Shown here: positions 43,530-56,193 of the stretch, piece by piece
Numbering within the stretch: the stretch's first letter is position 1
Layout of the letters: each line of letters begins with the position of its first letter
NCBI GenBank assembly: GCA_035222895.1
Contig: JAVYIG010000600.1
Span: 124,001 to 188,000, forward strand
DNA length: 64,000 nucleotides
Direction of reading: 5' to 3'
Source of the DNA: Strongylocentrotus droebachiensis
Lineage: Eukaryota; Echinodermata; Echinoidea; Camarodonta; Strongylocentrotidae
Translations under genes and position numbers: made by a program
The notes under the pieces: model-generated
What the model was told of the DNA's origin: nothing
What the model saw: the letters and a program-made list of their open reading frames with translations, nothing else
Database searches by the model: none

Positions 43530-45665
43530 TCATTGATTATCAATTTTGCAATTCATGAATGCATGTAAAATTAAACACACAACTGTCCCTTTGTATGCAG
43601 AATATTTTTAACAAAAGCACTGATTATAATGCATATCATTTCTAAACGATCGTATTTACAAAATTACCAAATTTAGCCTATAACAATGTTTAGTAACTTG
43701 ATGTTACAATATGAATTGCACTTCCATGTACTTACATTTATGATAATAATAGTATTTTGTGTAAGTACAAAAAGGAACATAACTAGAAACAGTAACAGTA
43801 TGGTGTAGATATATTATACACAGTTATTTAAATTTTTCTTTATCGTGGAGCTAATCAAGAAATTAAATGGGTAATTTTTAAAAAACATTGTGTTGCACAA
43901 AGCAATCCTATCATCAGTCGGTGTCTACTGTTTTGTGCAAAATTACATGTGCCACAGAGGCAAAGAAAGAAACCAAAGAGTTAGAAGCGTGCACTAAGCA
44001 AAAATAAATAAAATTATTTATTTATTTCTTGTAGTGAAAACATGTACAGTATATTCCAATAGAAGTGGTTAGAGTACTTAGAAAAGGTGGCTATACACTC
44101 CCTCAGCATTCTCTAGCATACTATATTTAAATATCTATCCTATTCAATAATTCAAACAATTGTATAGCAACAAATTAATGAAAACTGAATTCAATGTACT
44201 CCACATTGTACTTTTACCCAAATGAATGCTCCTTGCCAATGTCAGGTAAGATCAAATTGGAAAGAAATAACATTCCTTCTCATTTCTGTTTCAATGAGCT
44301 TTACTTTATTTTAAAGCTTTCCATGTATTAAAGACAGCTAGGCCCTTATAATCTTAACTTTAGAATTGAGGGGAAATGCTTCAATGCTCTATGCTGTTAT
44401 GAGTTTCAATTAGGATAAAAATAGATACCTGTAACTTCTTATATCTCACTTGAAATGATATTCCATTCATAATTGCTATATATTTCCCTCATACCCCGTA
44501 TGTGAGTTTATTCCAAACTATGAGTCTATCCTTTGCATATCCAATGTCTCTCTCTCTCTCTCTCTTTCTCTCTTTTTTCTTTCTTTCTATTCCTCTCTCT
44601 CCCTATCCCTCTCTGATTCTCTCTCTCTCTCTAAAATTCCCCTACTATCTACACTGATTCCTGGAATGTATCCTATGAAGACTTGTCTTTCAACAATTTA
44701 TTTTGACAAGACAATTGTGTGGAAGATTCAACATGTATTCTAGACTTATTTGGCAACAACCAAGCTGTCTATACTGGATTATATACAGTCAATCTCGCTG
44801 AGTGAAATGTGTCTATACTTGGGCAATCTTCAACTTGTGCAGAAGTGGTAGTACTTATGCATATATACTATATGTATGTACATATTTGTTGTCCCTACAG
44901 TAGCCCTCTGACACCTTTCCAAGCCTTATGGCGCTAGCGTAAAGCAGTGATCACAGCCTCAAAAAGCTTGAGAAAAAGAGATGGAGAGAGGCCGGTACAA
45001 GAGAGAGAGGGAGAAGAAGGCGGTACCCCTTTGAACGCACCCCCCTATTAAAGTCTGGTGTGTAAAGTCAATACGGGCCGATTTTTTGTGTATTACGAGC
45101 CAGACTTTGATGCGTGAAAAGTACCCCTTTACCGGAGATTTGGGGAACATGAATGCGGTCCCTCCGTTCCCGGCGGTACGTACAAGAGACAAAGATAAAG
45201 AGCAAAAGAAAAAGAGAGGGAGAGAGGCAGCTACAAGAGAGAGGGGGAAAAGAGGCAGTACAAGAGAGAGGGGAAGAGAGGCAGGTACGACAGAGAGAGA
45301 GAAAGAGATAGGGAAAGAGGGCGGTACGTCCAAGAGAGAGAGGAAGAGAGCCGATATGTACTAGAGAAAGGGAGAAAGGGAGAGAGAGAGAGAGGGAGAG
45401 CAAGAGAGGGAGAGAGAGGCCGATACGAGAGAGAGGGGAAGAGAGGCGGTACTTACAAAAGAGAGAAAGACAAGAAGGGAAGAGCGGGTGCCAGCAAGTC
45501 TGAGATACCAGGGTTCTATATGTGTAAACAAAATCAGTGTGTGACACGGGCTTTGACAGCACTTGATTAATTAAAAATTGCAGTGTGAATTTAATGCTTC
45601 CTCCTTGTAACTGTTTGTGAAATTTGATTGACTTGGGCGATTATTTGACTCTAAAAAAACGACTT
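43530..45665 (+). repeat. Intergenic duplicated block, copy 2
   Basis: Matches 40853-42180 in the same order and orientation. The insertion at about 44220-45550 holds CT/GA-rich low complexity, including 44960-45480, in which open frames are spurious. Confidence 0.8.
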
Positions 45666-46222
45666 TGGGTTGCTATAACTTTCCACTGAAAAGAATTATA
45701 AGTCTCTCCTTCGCAAAAGATATTACCCTTGTACATGGGCAAATTCCTGGAAAGTTACGTTACAAATATAATATTTTTGATAAAAAAAATTGAGAACTTC
45801 ACAAAAAAATCATGTTCTTTCCTAAAACTGCAATGTTAATTAATCCCAATGCCGTCTAAATTGGTATCAAAATGTATATAATTTAGTTCTCTTTTTCATA
45901 TGACATCAGACTCTAGTGGTTCAAGGTTTCCATACAATATTATTTACAAAATACTATTTTTCATCAAAAGAGCCGCCTTTTTGGATGCCGCCTCCGATTT
46001 AGGAGTGAACGCTACAATTTTTTTTTAAATCACCTCTTAAATATTGTGCATTATGATAACATCTAATAAACAAGGTGTGCGTAGTTTGTGTGGTAGTGCA
46101 TGGTAGGCAAAACCCTTTTTCTGACTTTGGCCCAGTGCTTATTATTTAATCCTTTGTATTTCAATCTGGTTGGCAATTGATGTCATATAGACCACATGTA
46201 GCTTTTGTCATTCTCTTTATTG

Positions 46223-47672
46223 CTTAAAGTTGATACTCTAAGACAATCCCAAATACTAAGATAATTACATTAATAGAAAGCTTTTAACCCCCATAATAAC
46301 ACCAAATGGTGTCCACCCGACAAAACAAGTTTAGAATAATGAATTTATTCGAGTAAACTCTACCAAAATATCTAAGTCTGAAACCCGGAAGTGCACGTAG
46401 AGTCGGGCCTCTATCCGTGACGTCACGAACGGGAGTCATGGGCTCAGTGAGAGTGAATGGCAGTGATATCCCTACGTAAATGCTATCCTGTCAGAGCTTA
46501 GATTTGTTGTTGTTAAGGAGTATATTTGATGGATTTTCTGTTTTCATTTGAATGAAGAATAACGAAGCAACATTTTCCAGTCGCTGATTTCTTTTTATAT
46601 CCTCATATTCACCTATTTGGTAGAGATTTAAGACGAGTTTACTGCTTAGGAATTAAAGTTAAATCGTGCACTTATGAATAGGCGGATGCATTATATTGTC
46701 ATCAGATGTACATGAGCAGTTTTGTTAAAACGAATAAGTCTAGAACTATGATAGTACTTATCATAGATGTGTGTGACTGCCTCAAAAAAGGATACAGTAC
46801 CAGTTAAACATTTTATGTTGTAAAATATCAAACTTGAACGAGATCATGCAAGAGCGCTTCCTCTATAATATTTTGGCGAGTGATGCGGCTCTTGCATGAA
46901 CGTTCGTGGAGCGAGCAGAATCGGGAGGTAAGACCAAGCCGCTGCTCTAGGCGCTGCTTGCTTGTGATGGAACGTACGTGCGCTAGTTATATGTTTATCG
47001 GCAATTGCAAGAGAATGAAAGCGACGTTGCCAGCTAAGAAAAACAACTAACAAAGACTTGCTCCTGACTACCGGTGTCAGAATTGGTAGATGAAGGATGT
47101 TCAGGGCCAAGGAAGGCAAAAGACATGGGAAGAAGAAACCATCGGGAGATCGCTGTAGTGTATGGTAATGAACTGTGCATGGGTAGACAGCCACTGTTCA
47201 CTCCGTGCCTGGGCCGATTTCAACACCAAAACAAAAATTACATGGTGAAAATATCGACTAATAGCACATCGTTGGCATGTATATGTCATAATTTTTAAAA
47301 GGGGAATTGATATTAATACTATGAAGTACTAGGGGAAGGTAAAGAATTGTACATAGAATTATGATTTATTAGACTTTTCAGCCTTTGAAACAAAAATATG
47401 CAGAAAATCGTATCACTCTGCACATGTTTGCTATGGAACATCCGGGTACGTGAATATACTCTCTCCCGGACGTGAGGTCATAAATAGTAGACCAGCGTCG
47501 TGACTGATTTTCTATGCAAAGAGAGGCGGATATTTTAGACATTTCAATTGAGGATTTCGAGTAGACAGAATTTTTTGTGATATACTAAGTAATTGAAAAA
47601 CTTAAAAATAACATATACTTGCCTTAGGTAACAAATTAAGGGACATTTATTTGCTTAGAGTATCAACTTTAA
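46223..47672. mobile_element. 1.45-kb inverted-repeat element
   Basis: CTTAAAGTTGATACTCTAAG at 46223 and its exact reverse complement at 47653-47672. Weaker inverted similarity continues inward about 230 bases (GTCACGAACGGGAG / CTCTCCCGGACGTGAGGT). Internal open frames of up to 116 codons resemble nothing I know. Confidence 0.75.
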
Positions 47673-47784
47673 GTATTTTTTTGTATCAGTTTTGTGGGCT
47701 GTCAGTATGCTTCGAAATGTCTCAATTGAGACATATATATCTACAATTGGCACATTGAACTTTCAACAAAAAGTAAATAATCAG

Positions 47785-48790
47785 GACTAGTGAAACAGTT
47801 ATATTTTGTACTGAGCATTTAATATTTACTTTTCATTTGATGGTACTGTTCGCTTTCCAAATGTTTTGATTTACATCTCTTTGCATCTCATACATTTCAG
47901 CTCATATGACCTACATGCTTTCCACCTTCACACATTACTCTCAAGTCTCATTGCCATTGCTATTCCTATGGTTTCTTCTATTCCATTTCCATTTCCACTT
48001 CACATGGTTCTATTGTTTACTTCTCATTTACTTTTCAGAACACCTCTTGATCACCCTTCTTTACTGTCTATTAATGGGTTCTTCAATTATGTTTTACTAT
48101 TCCATTTTTATGTTTCTGATTAGTTCTCTATGATGTCACTTATGTTCTGATCTGCTAAAATCAAATTAGGCTAGTGCAACCCAGGTTCTGATCGAGTCCA
48201 GATTTCATTTTGATTTGTCTCCTTTAATTAGAATAGGCTGTGTATTTCTGGAGAGCAAGAGTTCACAAGTTGATAAGCACAAGTTCAGTATTATAATTTA
48301 TAATTTAACAGTAGTATCTTTTATCCTTACTATTGGCATATACCTGATACAATTTTCAGCATGATTTTCACCATCGTATTCATCGCGCAGTGATATATCT
48401 GAATCAACTCATTGCATTGAAATTGTGCGCCGTGTATGAATACCGGTATGTGCATTGATACAGTGTACTCAACAGGCGTGTGCATTGACGTTTACTTGAC
48501 AGTACATTGCTTGCTAAATGGTAAGTCATAAAACTTGAATATTATATCAATAAAAAAGCTTATAATAGGACAAATCGCAAGTTTGCTGTGTATACAATTG
48601 ATTGTATACTTTGGTCAAGCTCGGTGGCATCTATTCAGTGTACATGCACCTCATTATTATAGTTAACTTTGTATTGACCTATAGTTATGGTATTGAGTAT
48701 ATCAAAGTATACACATGGGACTAAAGGATATGATCTCTATTACGGTTCCATTGTGTTCAGTTGCAAGTAGGCCAAAGCCGTAGCTAGCTT
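47785..48790 (+). repeat. Intergenic duplicated block Q-P
   Basis: Second copy of the 42590-43400 segments with order exchanged, just after the foldback element at 46223-47672. Confidence 0.78.
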
Positions 48791-50155
48791 TGTTTGGGAC
48801 AGAAAGAATGTTCAGACAAGATGTAGCTTATTATTGTTATTTATATTTTGTCTTCACTGCAAAAATTTACTAAGACGCATATATACCAAGGGATTCTCGA
48901 AATATGATGGGTTTTTTTAATGGGGGCATGAATTTATTATTTGAGTTCTAGAGGCTAGACTATCCTAGTGTTTTTTATATAAAAATTGTGTTGATTTGCT
49001 ACATTCAAACCTGCTTTAGTGACCACCTGTATTAGAAAGACCACCTGTCTATAAAGAACACATTTTTTGTTTTCCTTGAATATGGTTTCTCATTGAAATC
49101 CGTATTATATGAACATGCAGACAAAGACCACCAGCCTATCAAGACCACTTTTCATGTTTCCGTTGAGCAGTCTATACAAGTTTCACTGTATTAGGTTTGA
49201 GGTTGTTCTGACTTCCAGCCTTTCAAAGTCAATCCTAATGACATGTTACGGATGCTAACTGCCTAAAGTCCACCGATCATTTCAAATAATAATTTGTATA
49301 AAGCTAGTATGTATAAAATCAAACTCAAAAACTGTATACCCCGCATTCAAAGGATAAGGAGTATGCAGAAAATAATCATAACACCACATCTCGCTTCTGA
49401 CCTAGGTTCTGTGTGGGTCATATTCTATGAGAGCTATACGAGTAGTTTACAATCTAATGATGATGAGTGCAACATGGCACACCGAGTGAACAAGAACCAC
49501 CTTATTCTAGTTGTATACATTCAATATAGAATTTATATTAATTCATAATCCTCACAATGTACATGTACGACATAAGTAGCAGTAACTGATAATCATTATT
49601 TCACCCTTGCTGAGGCAGTATACATGTATTCAGAGCAAAGAAATTGACAGACTACATTATATCCGTCAAGACAGTTAATACATGTAACTGCAGTGATATG
49701 CAAGCTGTCTAACTTTTTAGTCCAAGTGAAAAATATGGCCAGGTCCATTTTTACAAAAGAAAAAAGCTGATGTATGCACTACAGTGAAATTCTAAAAAGG
49801 AAACATCCTTAAAAAAGTTGGTATAATGACTGGATTGTCTCTCCACTGACCCAAAATACAAATGTCATAATGAAAAGTGAGATGTTGCCATTCCAGGGAT
49901 TGGCAAAACTGTACATATACATACATGAAGGCTTGCCCTCTTGATGAACATGTACATGTCCACTGTATTATATGTTTATGTACTGCAACTGCACACATAA
50001 TGGCATTATACTGTCGCTAAAAGGATAGACATCCCAAAAGTTAAGAAATAAATGTATATACTAGTTTTAAAGTACATTAATTCACAAATTATTATGTCTG
50101 ATTTCACCATTTCTATTTTGTATGCACCATACAGATCTCTACAGTATTCAAGACA
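48791..50155. other. Upstream region of paralogue 2
   Basis: Contains the MITE at 49001-49194 and otherwise unremarkable AT-rich DNA. TATATA at 50052-50058 lies about 100 bases before the ATG and could be a TATA element; weak evidence. Confidence 0.4.
49001..49194. mobile_element. MITE, TACAGTCAAACCTG family, copy 2
   Basis: ACATTCAAACCTGCTTTAGT ... CAAGTTTCACTGTATTAG, related to 17131-17301. Confidence 0.7.
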
Positions 50156-50915
50156 ATGAAGATCAGCATGTCTCTGATTGCTGCCAGTGCCATGTTTGTA
50201 GCTTGTATATTTCCGATGACTAGTGCATTCTCAATAATGATTGAAAAGTGCAATTTCGAAAAGCCAGAGGATCTGTGCTTTTTTGAAAATCTCCCCCAAA
50301 AAAATTTGGTTGAAAAGGGAGGCAATACATCAATTAATTTGTTATTATACTCATCAGAAGCCATTGGACAAGGCCTGAATGCAACTCGGCAAAACATTTT
50401 AGTGATGGACGGTGATAATAACGTCATCATTAATGGTAACAACGTCACAGGAGTCCTTGGGAAGAACTGGAAGGTAGATGTTGACTTCATACAACACCCT
50501 ATAAAAAGACGTGTTGGCGTTCTTATTAACCTGACTGTATCTCTGAATCATGCCACTGATTCAGACGACCTACATTTGGAGATACGTTATGACAACCAGA
50601 TTTACAAATCAGGCGATATTTATATCAAAGTACTAGCAGACCGTGAAAATCCAACTTCAACTGCAACTCCAACCAATGCTACCACTTATGTTCCACACAG
50701 CTACCAATCTGGACCATCAAACTATGCTATCTTTTGGACAATGATATGTGGATTTGTTATCATGGCTGTTCTCATTAAATCAGAGTGGATTAGCAGTCAA
50801 GTGATGCGGATTCTAACATGCTGCCAACAGTACATTCACAGGTTTCTCCCTTGTACTGACCAACCGTCTCCCTCAGGGAATGACCCACCAACAGATCTAT
50901 CTCCTCCAGGAACTG
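50156..50915 (+). CDS. Paralogue 2 exon 1: signal, ectodomain, membrane helix
   Basis: 253 codons plus one base before donor GTAAGT. It carries all the family landmarks and several N-glycosylation sequons (NTS, NAT, NVT, NLT, NAT). Confidence 0.85.
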
Positions 50916-51543
50916 GTAAGTATGTTATGAATTATATCTATATGTATGTTTATTTTGCCAAAACGGGGCAAATTTAAACAGTTTAAAAAAAAAATCACAA
51001 ACACAAGAAAGGCGGAAACTGGAGTTGATAACCAGAGCTCAATCCTCTTCATTGTTTTCTCATTCTTTGTTTTCATTGTTGACCAAGGCTATCTTACACA
51101 TATGCACATTTTCATTAACATTTTAGTGGCTTCTTGCTCTACTTTTGCAATTTTCTCTAAGTCAGACTTTCTAATGGTTAAATAAATGTGCCCAGCCTAG
51201 CATGAAAGTTTAAAACCTGACCTTAATTGATGCTGGTCGAGAATAATTTTAAATATATTTTAATATATTTCACTGATGGCTTATATAAACATTTTGAACG
51301 ATGAAGAGTGTCCACTTTCTTTTTTGATAAGTGTAGTACCTGTATTTACGTCCTGTTTGAGATTCAAGGTTTAGCCCTAATAAAAATATAATCATCATGT
51401 TGATTAGTAGTGTATGAATACATATTATTATTAGATTCATAAAAATATGAAAAGCAAATCAAATAAAATCAAATATCTTTGTTCCTTCAGGTAACAAGTG
51501 CTCAGACCTTACAGGTCACAGGAACTTAATCGGACTCGACTGA
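50156..51543 (+). CDS. Type I membrane glycoprotein, tandem paralogue 2 (two exons)
   Basis: Join 50156-50915 and 51491-51543, 270 residues. Signal peptide 1-24; C32/C41; W105; N125 in NLTV; Thr/Pro stalk 164-188; membrane helix about 190-207; then a Cys- and Pro-rich tail (CCQQYIHRFLPC). Exon 1 ends at GTAAGT in phase 1, as in paralogue 3. Exon 2 uses TTGTTCCTTCAG and ends at TGA after 17 codons. A second, acidic Tyr-containing open frame starts right after that stop (51544-51634), so the annotated end may be a frameshift or a different acceptor. An ATG 18 bases upstream of a second in-frame Met was chosen because it starts the signal peptide. Function unknown. Confidence 0.78.
51491..51543 (+). 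CDS. Paralogue 2 exon 2 (short terminal exon)
   Basis: Acceptor preceded by ATCTTTGTTCCTTCAG. Phase 1 entry gives GNKCSDLTGHRNLIGLD then TGA. Confidence 0.55.
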
Positions 51544-51970
51544 ACACCAAATCAGAATTGAAGAGACAGAAAATGAACCAGAGTATGAAGATTCAGAGCC
51601 CAGTGAACACAGATATAATTATTTTACTTATTAATGGTCGTTTCAGTCTTTCATGATTAAATTGTCCTTAAAACCCATCAGGATTTATTTTATCCCTCTT
51701 TACAAGACTGGCATATCATAATATTTTATCTAAATGTGATAGTTATTTTTTTAGGGTGAATGTCAGTTACAGCTATACATAATAAGTGTCACAGAGGATA
51801 TCGATTCCGACATGTAAATTTTGATGTTTTTTTTGGTTAAAAATTCATTGAAATTTACAAGTGAATATTTATGCTTCCTTTCCAGTCTTCACACATGTGC
51901 CTTCATTATCATCAATGACAATGCTTCCAATGACATGCCTGTTTTACATCTTCTGCTCACAAACTAACAA

Positions 51971-51976
51971 AATAAA
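51971..51976 (+). terminator. Candidate poly(A) signal after paralogue 2
   Basis: AATAAA about 430 bases after the stop. Confidence 0.45.
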
Positions 51977-52066
51977 ACACTGTCTTCCTAACATTTCATA
52001 AAACCCAATTGTCAGTCTTTCAGACAAAGTGTAACAGGCATCCAACTTACATTATATTACTACAAA

Positions 52067-52166
52067 TCGTCGCTGTTTTCACGAAGTGACGGTAGTGAAA
52101 AAAAATTGCATTCACTTTGCATTACGATTTTCCTCACTACCGTCACTTCGTGAAAACAAGGACGAA
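52067..52166. mobile_element. 100-bp foldback, TTTTCACGAAGTGACGGTAG
   Basis: TTTTCACGAAGTGACGGTAG at left, and its reverse complement at right, enclosing about 35 bases; a diverged copy is at 15607-15675. Confidence 0.9.
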
Positions 52167-53439
52167 ATAGTACAATGTTTATATATGACTTTAAAGATAC
52201 TCCCTTTTGCAGCCCACATCAAATTCTGTAGAACCTTGCAGGAATTATGAATATGTCATGTATAACCTTTTCATTTTTTGGGCCTGCAAATGGGACATAG
52301 TACATTTAAAGAAGGGCTTTGTTTTCTGGAGGTCATGGTGCAGTGTGAAATTTAGGTATAATGCTTGAGTGGGGAATAGGAACCAGTGCATAATGGCCCT
52401 GAAAACTGTGGAAGAATGGCAACTGGTTTAATCTGCTAATTATTTATGTACAAGAAGCTGGAATGTTTTGTTTATATGTCTGTTTATAGGTGTACATCAT
52501 GGGTATTCAGCCAATTTGCTAGGGGGGGGGGGGCAATTCAGTGCAATAATTCAGTGCAACTTGGCACCACTAAGCGACAGGATTTCAAGAAATGAAGTGC
52601 AAACTTCTAGAAAGCCATATATACATTTAATCTCTTCAAGTTCTAAACATTACCTGATTGGTAATTATTTTGCAAATTAATTCATAGCAAATAATCTTGA
52701 ATGTAGGTGTTTTGAAAGATGTAATTGATAGAAACATCTCCAAAGTATTTACGATTGATTCAGCTCTCTTTGATAACCGAGTCAAAAGTTTACCCGTGTC
52801 AAGTTTAATAGCCTAGATCCCTACTTATTTCACCATTTGTTTTATAAAGACATGCATCAAAAATGGTAATAAAAAGTAAGGTAGGGCCTAAATGTACTTA
52901 AGCATACAATCAATCATGTACTGTGTGTAAACAAAATATATGCTGAATACTATACTGGTATTTATACAATTTTTTAGATAATATATTATTTATCATCAAT
53001 TATAATTGTTATTTACATGATTTTACATGATATATGAAGCTGAATTATGACATTGTTATGATTGTGATGTATGAAGCTGATATTGAAATCTGATTTCATA
53101 CCCTAGGTATAATGAGTTGTAGTGCATTATGTAGAGATAGAAAATAATTAAATTAGCATAGTGGTTGGAATAGTTTATATGCATTAAATCTGTTGTGTCC
53201 AAAGGTAATTACTTCTTAGTAATGAGTAATTTATATGCCAGCTGAATTACAACATAGTTAAGATGCATGGTTGTGATGTATGAAGCTCATATTGAAATCT
53301 GATTTTGTTTATTTCTTAGTATTATATACCCTATTACATGTATATAGATCCGTAGTGCATTATGTTTAGATAGAAAACAATTCAATTAGCATAGGGGTTG
53401 GAATATTTTATGTGTATTTGATCTGTTGTGTACATGTAC
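52167..53439. other. Intergenic with a local duplication
   Basis: 53030-53180 and 53240-53420 repeat each other (GTGATGTATGAAGCT.ATATTGAAATCTGATT, GTAGTGCATTATGT, AATTAGCATAG.GGTTGGAATA). No gene seen. Confidence 0.65.
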
Positions 53440-53927
53440 AAAGGTAATGAACAGTTTTTGGAAAGTTTGAAAATTGGATGGATATAGTAATTCTTTAAAA
53501 AATTTGATATATTGGACTCCCCTGGATGCCCCTGTGGATGTATTATAAGCACTAGAAAAATTAGCCCCTTAAATACTTCTGCTTTCGAGAAATCTAATAA
53601 TAAAAAATTTACTGGTGCTCCCGGTAATTTCAAATATTTCAAATAGCGCCTAAGGCCATTTAATGGTAGCTGCTACCATGAAAATCTCAGCATATGCAGT
53701 TCTAATACATAATTTCCAAATGGGAATAGCAAATCGGTCGATTGAACTCAAGAAACATTGTTTTAAAGCTAAAGGTAATATCTGTCTTGAGAGGGAGCTA
53801 TACATGATAAAGAGTTTACTATTAGACTCAATTTCAACCGCGACAATGATCATTGAATATTGTAAAATTGCATATGCTTCCAATATGTTCATTTGAACCA
53901 AATTCATGACCCCATACCAAAACTTTG
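53440..53927 (-). mobile_element. TTAA-type MITE, inverted copy of 18375 family
   Basis: Reverse complement aligns with 18375-18792, with about 70 additional bases inside. Open frames within it (both strands) are incidental. Confidence 0.8.
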
Positions 53928-54939
53928 TATATAAATTAACATTTGCATGGCTACTTGCTCTATTTTTGTGATTATCTTAATCAGACCTAATGGTTAAATC
54001 AATAAGCCCATCCAAGTTTGAGAGTTAATACTGGATTCCTTGCATACTTGAATTTGTTGCAATTACAATTATGTTTCTTCAGTCTCTTTTCCCTATACAT
54101 ATTCATTTCACATTATTTGCTTACTCCTTTCATATTCATTTGATTCAATTTCTCAACCTAATAGACCATTTACTAATATATTCAAATTGTATGCATAATT
54201 TTTAAACAAAGGTTGTTCTTGATAACCTAAAAGCTTGCCCATTTCTTACAAGAGGCTTGTCTGACATAGCAACAAATAATATATGCAGGCTGTATTCCAA
54301 GTATTGTACTTCATTCATTGATAGAAGGTTAATGTGATAACTCGTCACTAGGTCCCCTGGAAAGAAACATCCATTAATTTGAATGTGTTAGTTAACTGGT
54401 CTACATACCAAAGTCTTCCATCTCACCATGTATGTTACATTAATTTTTTTCTGTTCTTTTTCATTATTCATGAATCTCATGCGATGCATCAGGCATCTCC
54501 ACTTCTTACTTTTCATTGGTAATCTTTATCATTCCAATTCATTTAACTTTTGAATATTCAGCCTTACTTTATTGGTTTAGGATGTATTCATTTGAATATA
54601 TTTTGCCTAAAAATGTATAGACTGATGCTGCATAGCAGCCTAAAATAAATACACACAGACCTGCACTGTACTTTTTCTGAGTTATTTCCATTTATTTAGT
54701 GCACCGTCAATTTCAGTTGGAGACTGAGTAGAGTGGACTGATTTGAGTCTGGAAGTGATTTTGGGGTGACTGGTTCGTTAATTGATGAATGGTTTTATTA
54801 CTTTACCCAAGTATGAAAGTTCAAAACTTGATCTTCATAAATCATTTTCATAATGTAACTAAATTTATACTTAGGTGCTTAGAATTCAGCCATAAGTTTT
54901 CAAGAGGAAAAAGAAAATGTGCAATTTCTGCCACTAAGT

Positions 54940-55520
54940 AACTTTGGGAGTACTGCGACCAGCCCTATTTGGACAACTTTAAATTCCCTTGATTAAGGAT
55001 GATCCCTACAAAGTTGGGTTAAAATCTGACCATGCATTTTTGACAAGTCGAAAATGTAAACCAAAGGCCCTTTGTTGGCGGGGGTGCTACCTCTCAAGTC
55101 CCATCCCCCTGGAGGGGTCAGTAGATTTTCAGAACGATCTCATATCCCTCTGCGTGAGAAATGGTTCTTATTAATCTGTACATGAAAATTACTACCATAG
55201 AGGCATTTTGGGGTGCTGTCCCCAAGCCCCCTGGTGGGGCATATACCTCGATTTTAACAACTTCAGATCTCCCTTTCCTGCAGATGATTCCTACAAATTA
55301 TGGTTAAAATCCAGCTATGGGATTTCTTGAAAAAGAAGAAAATTATCCAATAACTGCCACTGAAAATCTTTGGGGGCACTGTCCTAGGCTATACTTGGGG
55401 TACCGTATATACCCCCATTTAAACAACTTTAGATCACCCTTGCCTGAGAAGAAGATGAAAGTGTAAAAAGTTTACAGATGACTAATGACAGACGATGAAT
55501 AAAAAGCGATAGCAAAAATA
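54940..55520 (+). repeat. Interspersed repeat with internal about 200-bp units and GACGATG..AAAAAGCGATAGC end
   Basis: Near-repeated phrases: GGTTAAAAT.., ACAACTT.AGATC.CCCTTGCCT, CCCCCTGG.GGGG.... It ends GATGACTAATGACAGACGAT then AATAAAAAGCGATAGCAAAA. I recall similarly worded repeats in molluscs; the relation needs a search. Confidence 0.55.
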
Positions 55521-55751
55521 AAAAAGTTGTGAATTTGTTACTGTTGTAATCACTATACATATGGGAACTACAAATTGGCTGAATCGGTATTATGTCACTG
55601 TAATGTAGTGCTGGACAACTTTCCCATTTGTTCCATCACACAAAATGACTAACATTTTGTTTTTTATAAATATGTATAACTTGGGGTGGTCTTTTTTCTT
55701 TAGAGGACCAGTAATAATATACCCTCCATAATATATTTTGAGTAGTGCCCT

Positions 55752-55953
55752 ATTAAAGGGTGAAGGCACTTTTGAGAAAAACAGAAAGTAGTGATATTTT
55801 GGTACATGACAAATGAGATTTATCCTGACCAAATTGCTAACCTGAAATTTGCATAGATGTAGTGATCTCATATTTCAAACATTCTTAACTTTCTTTGTTA
55901 TTGGTCCAATATTTTTTAACTTCACCACTCTTCAAGGTTGGATTGCCCTTTAA
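55752..55953. mobile_element. TTAA-flanked MITE
   Basis: TTAAAGGGTGAAGGCAC left and GGATTGCCCTTTAA right; 202 bases. Confidence 0.7.
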
Positions 55954-56106
55954 ACATCCTCAGAGGTATGCTTAATCATAAGGTAGAATTCTTTTGTATC
56001 TTAGATATCTTGATTGTATTGGAATACGACAAGTTATTTAAGCACTTTTTCAAAGAACATTTACTAACTCTTGAAGTAAAAATTCTTAACCCCCTAAAAA
56101 GTTCTT

Positions 56107-56193
56107 AAATTACATTGTTTTGTACTGTTCTAAAGAGTGCATGCCATGCAAGAATAAAATGAAATATTTTTATTTATAATCAAGATAGAACAT
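56107..56193 (+). repeat. 87-bp sequence shared with the intron-1 TIR element
   Basis: TTGTACTGTTCTAAAGAGTG and TAATCAAGATAGAACAT are shared with 57623-57709, about 92 percent by eye; probably a fragment of the same element family. Confidence 0.8.

Noticed and set aside
44959..45562. Overlapping Ser/Leu-rich and Arg/Glu-rich frames
   Set aside because: Products of a GAGAGA tract; no splice sites or domain.
47074..47298. Protein-coding gene inside the 46223 inverted-repeat element
   Set aside because: Short overlapping frames on both strands without motif or splice context.
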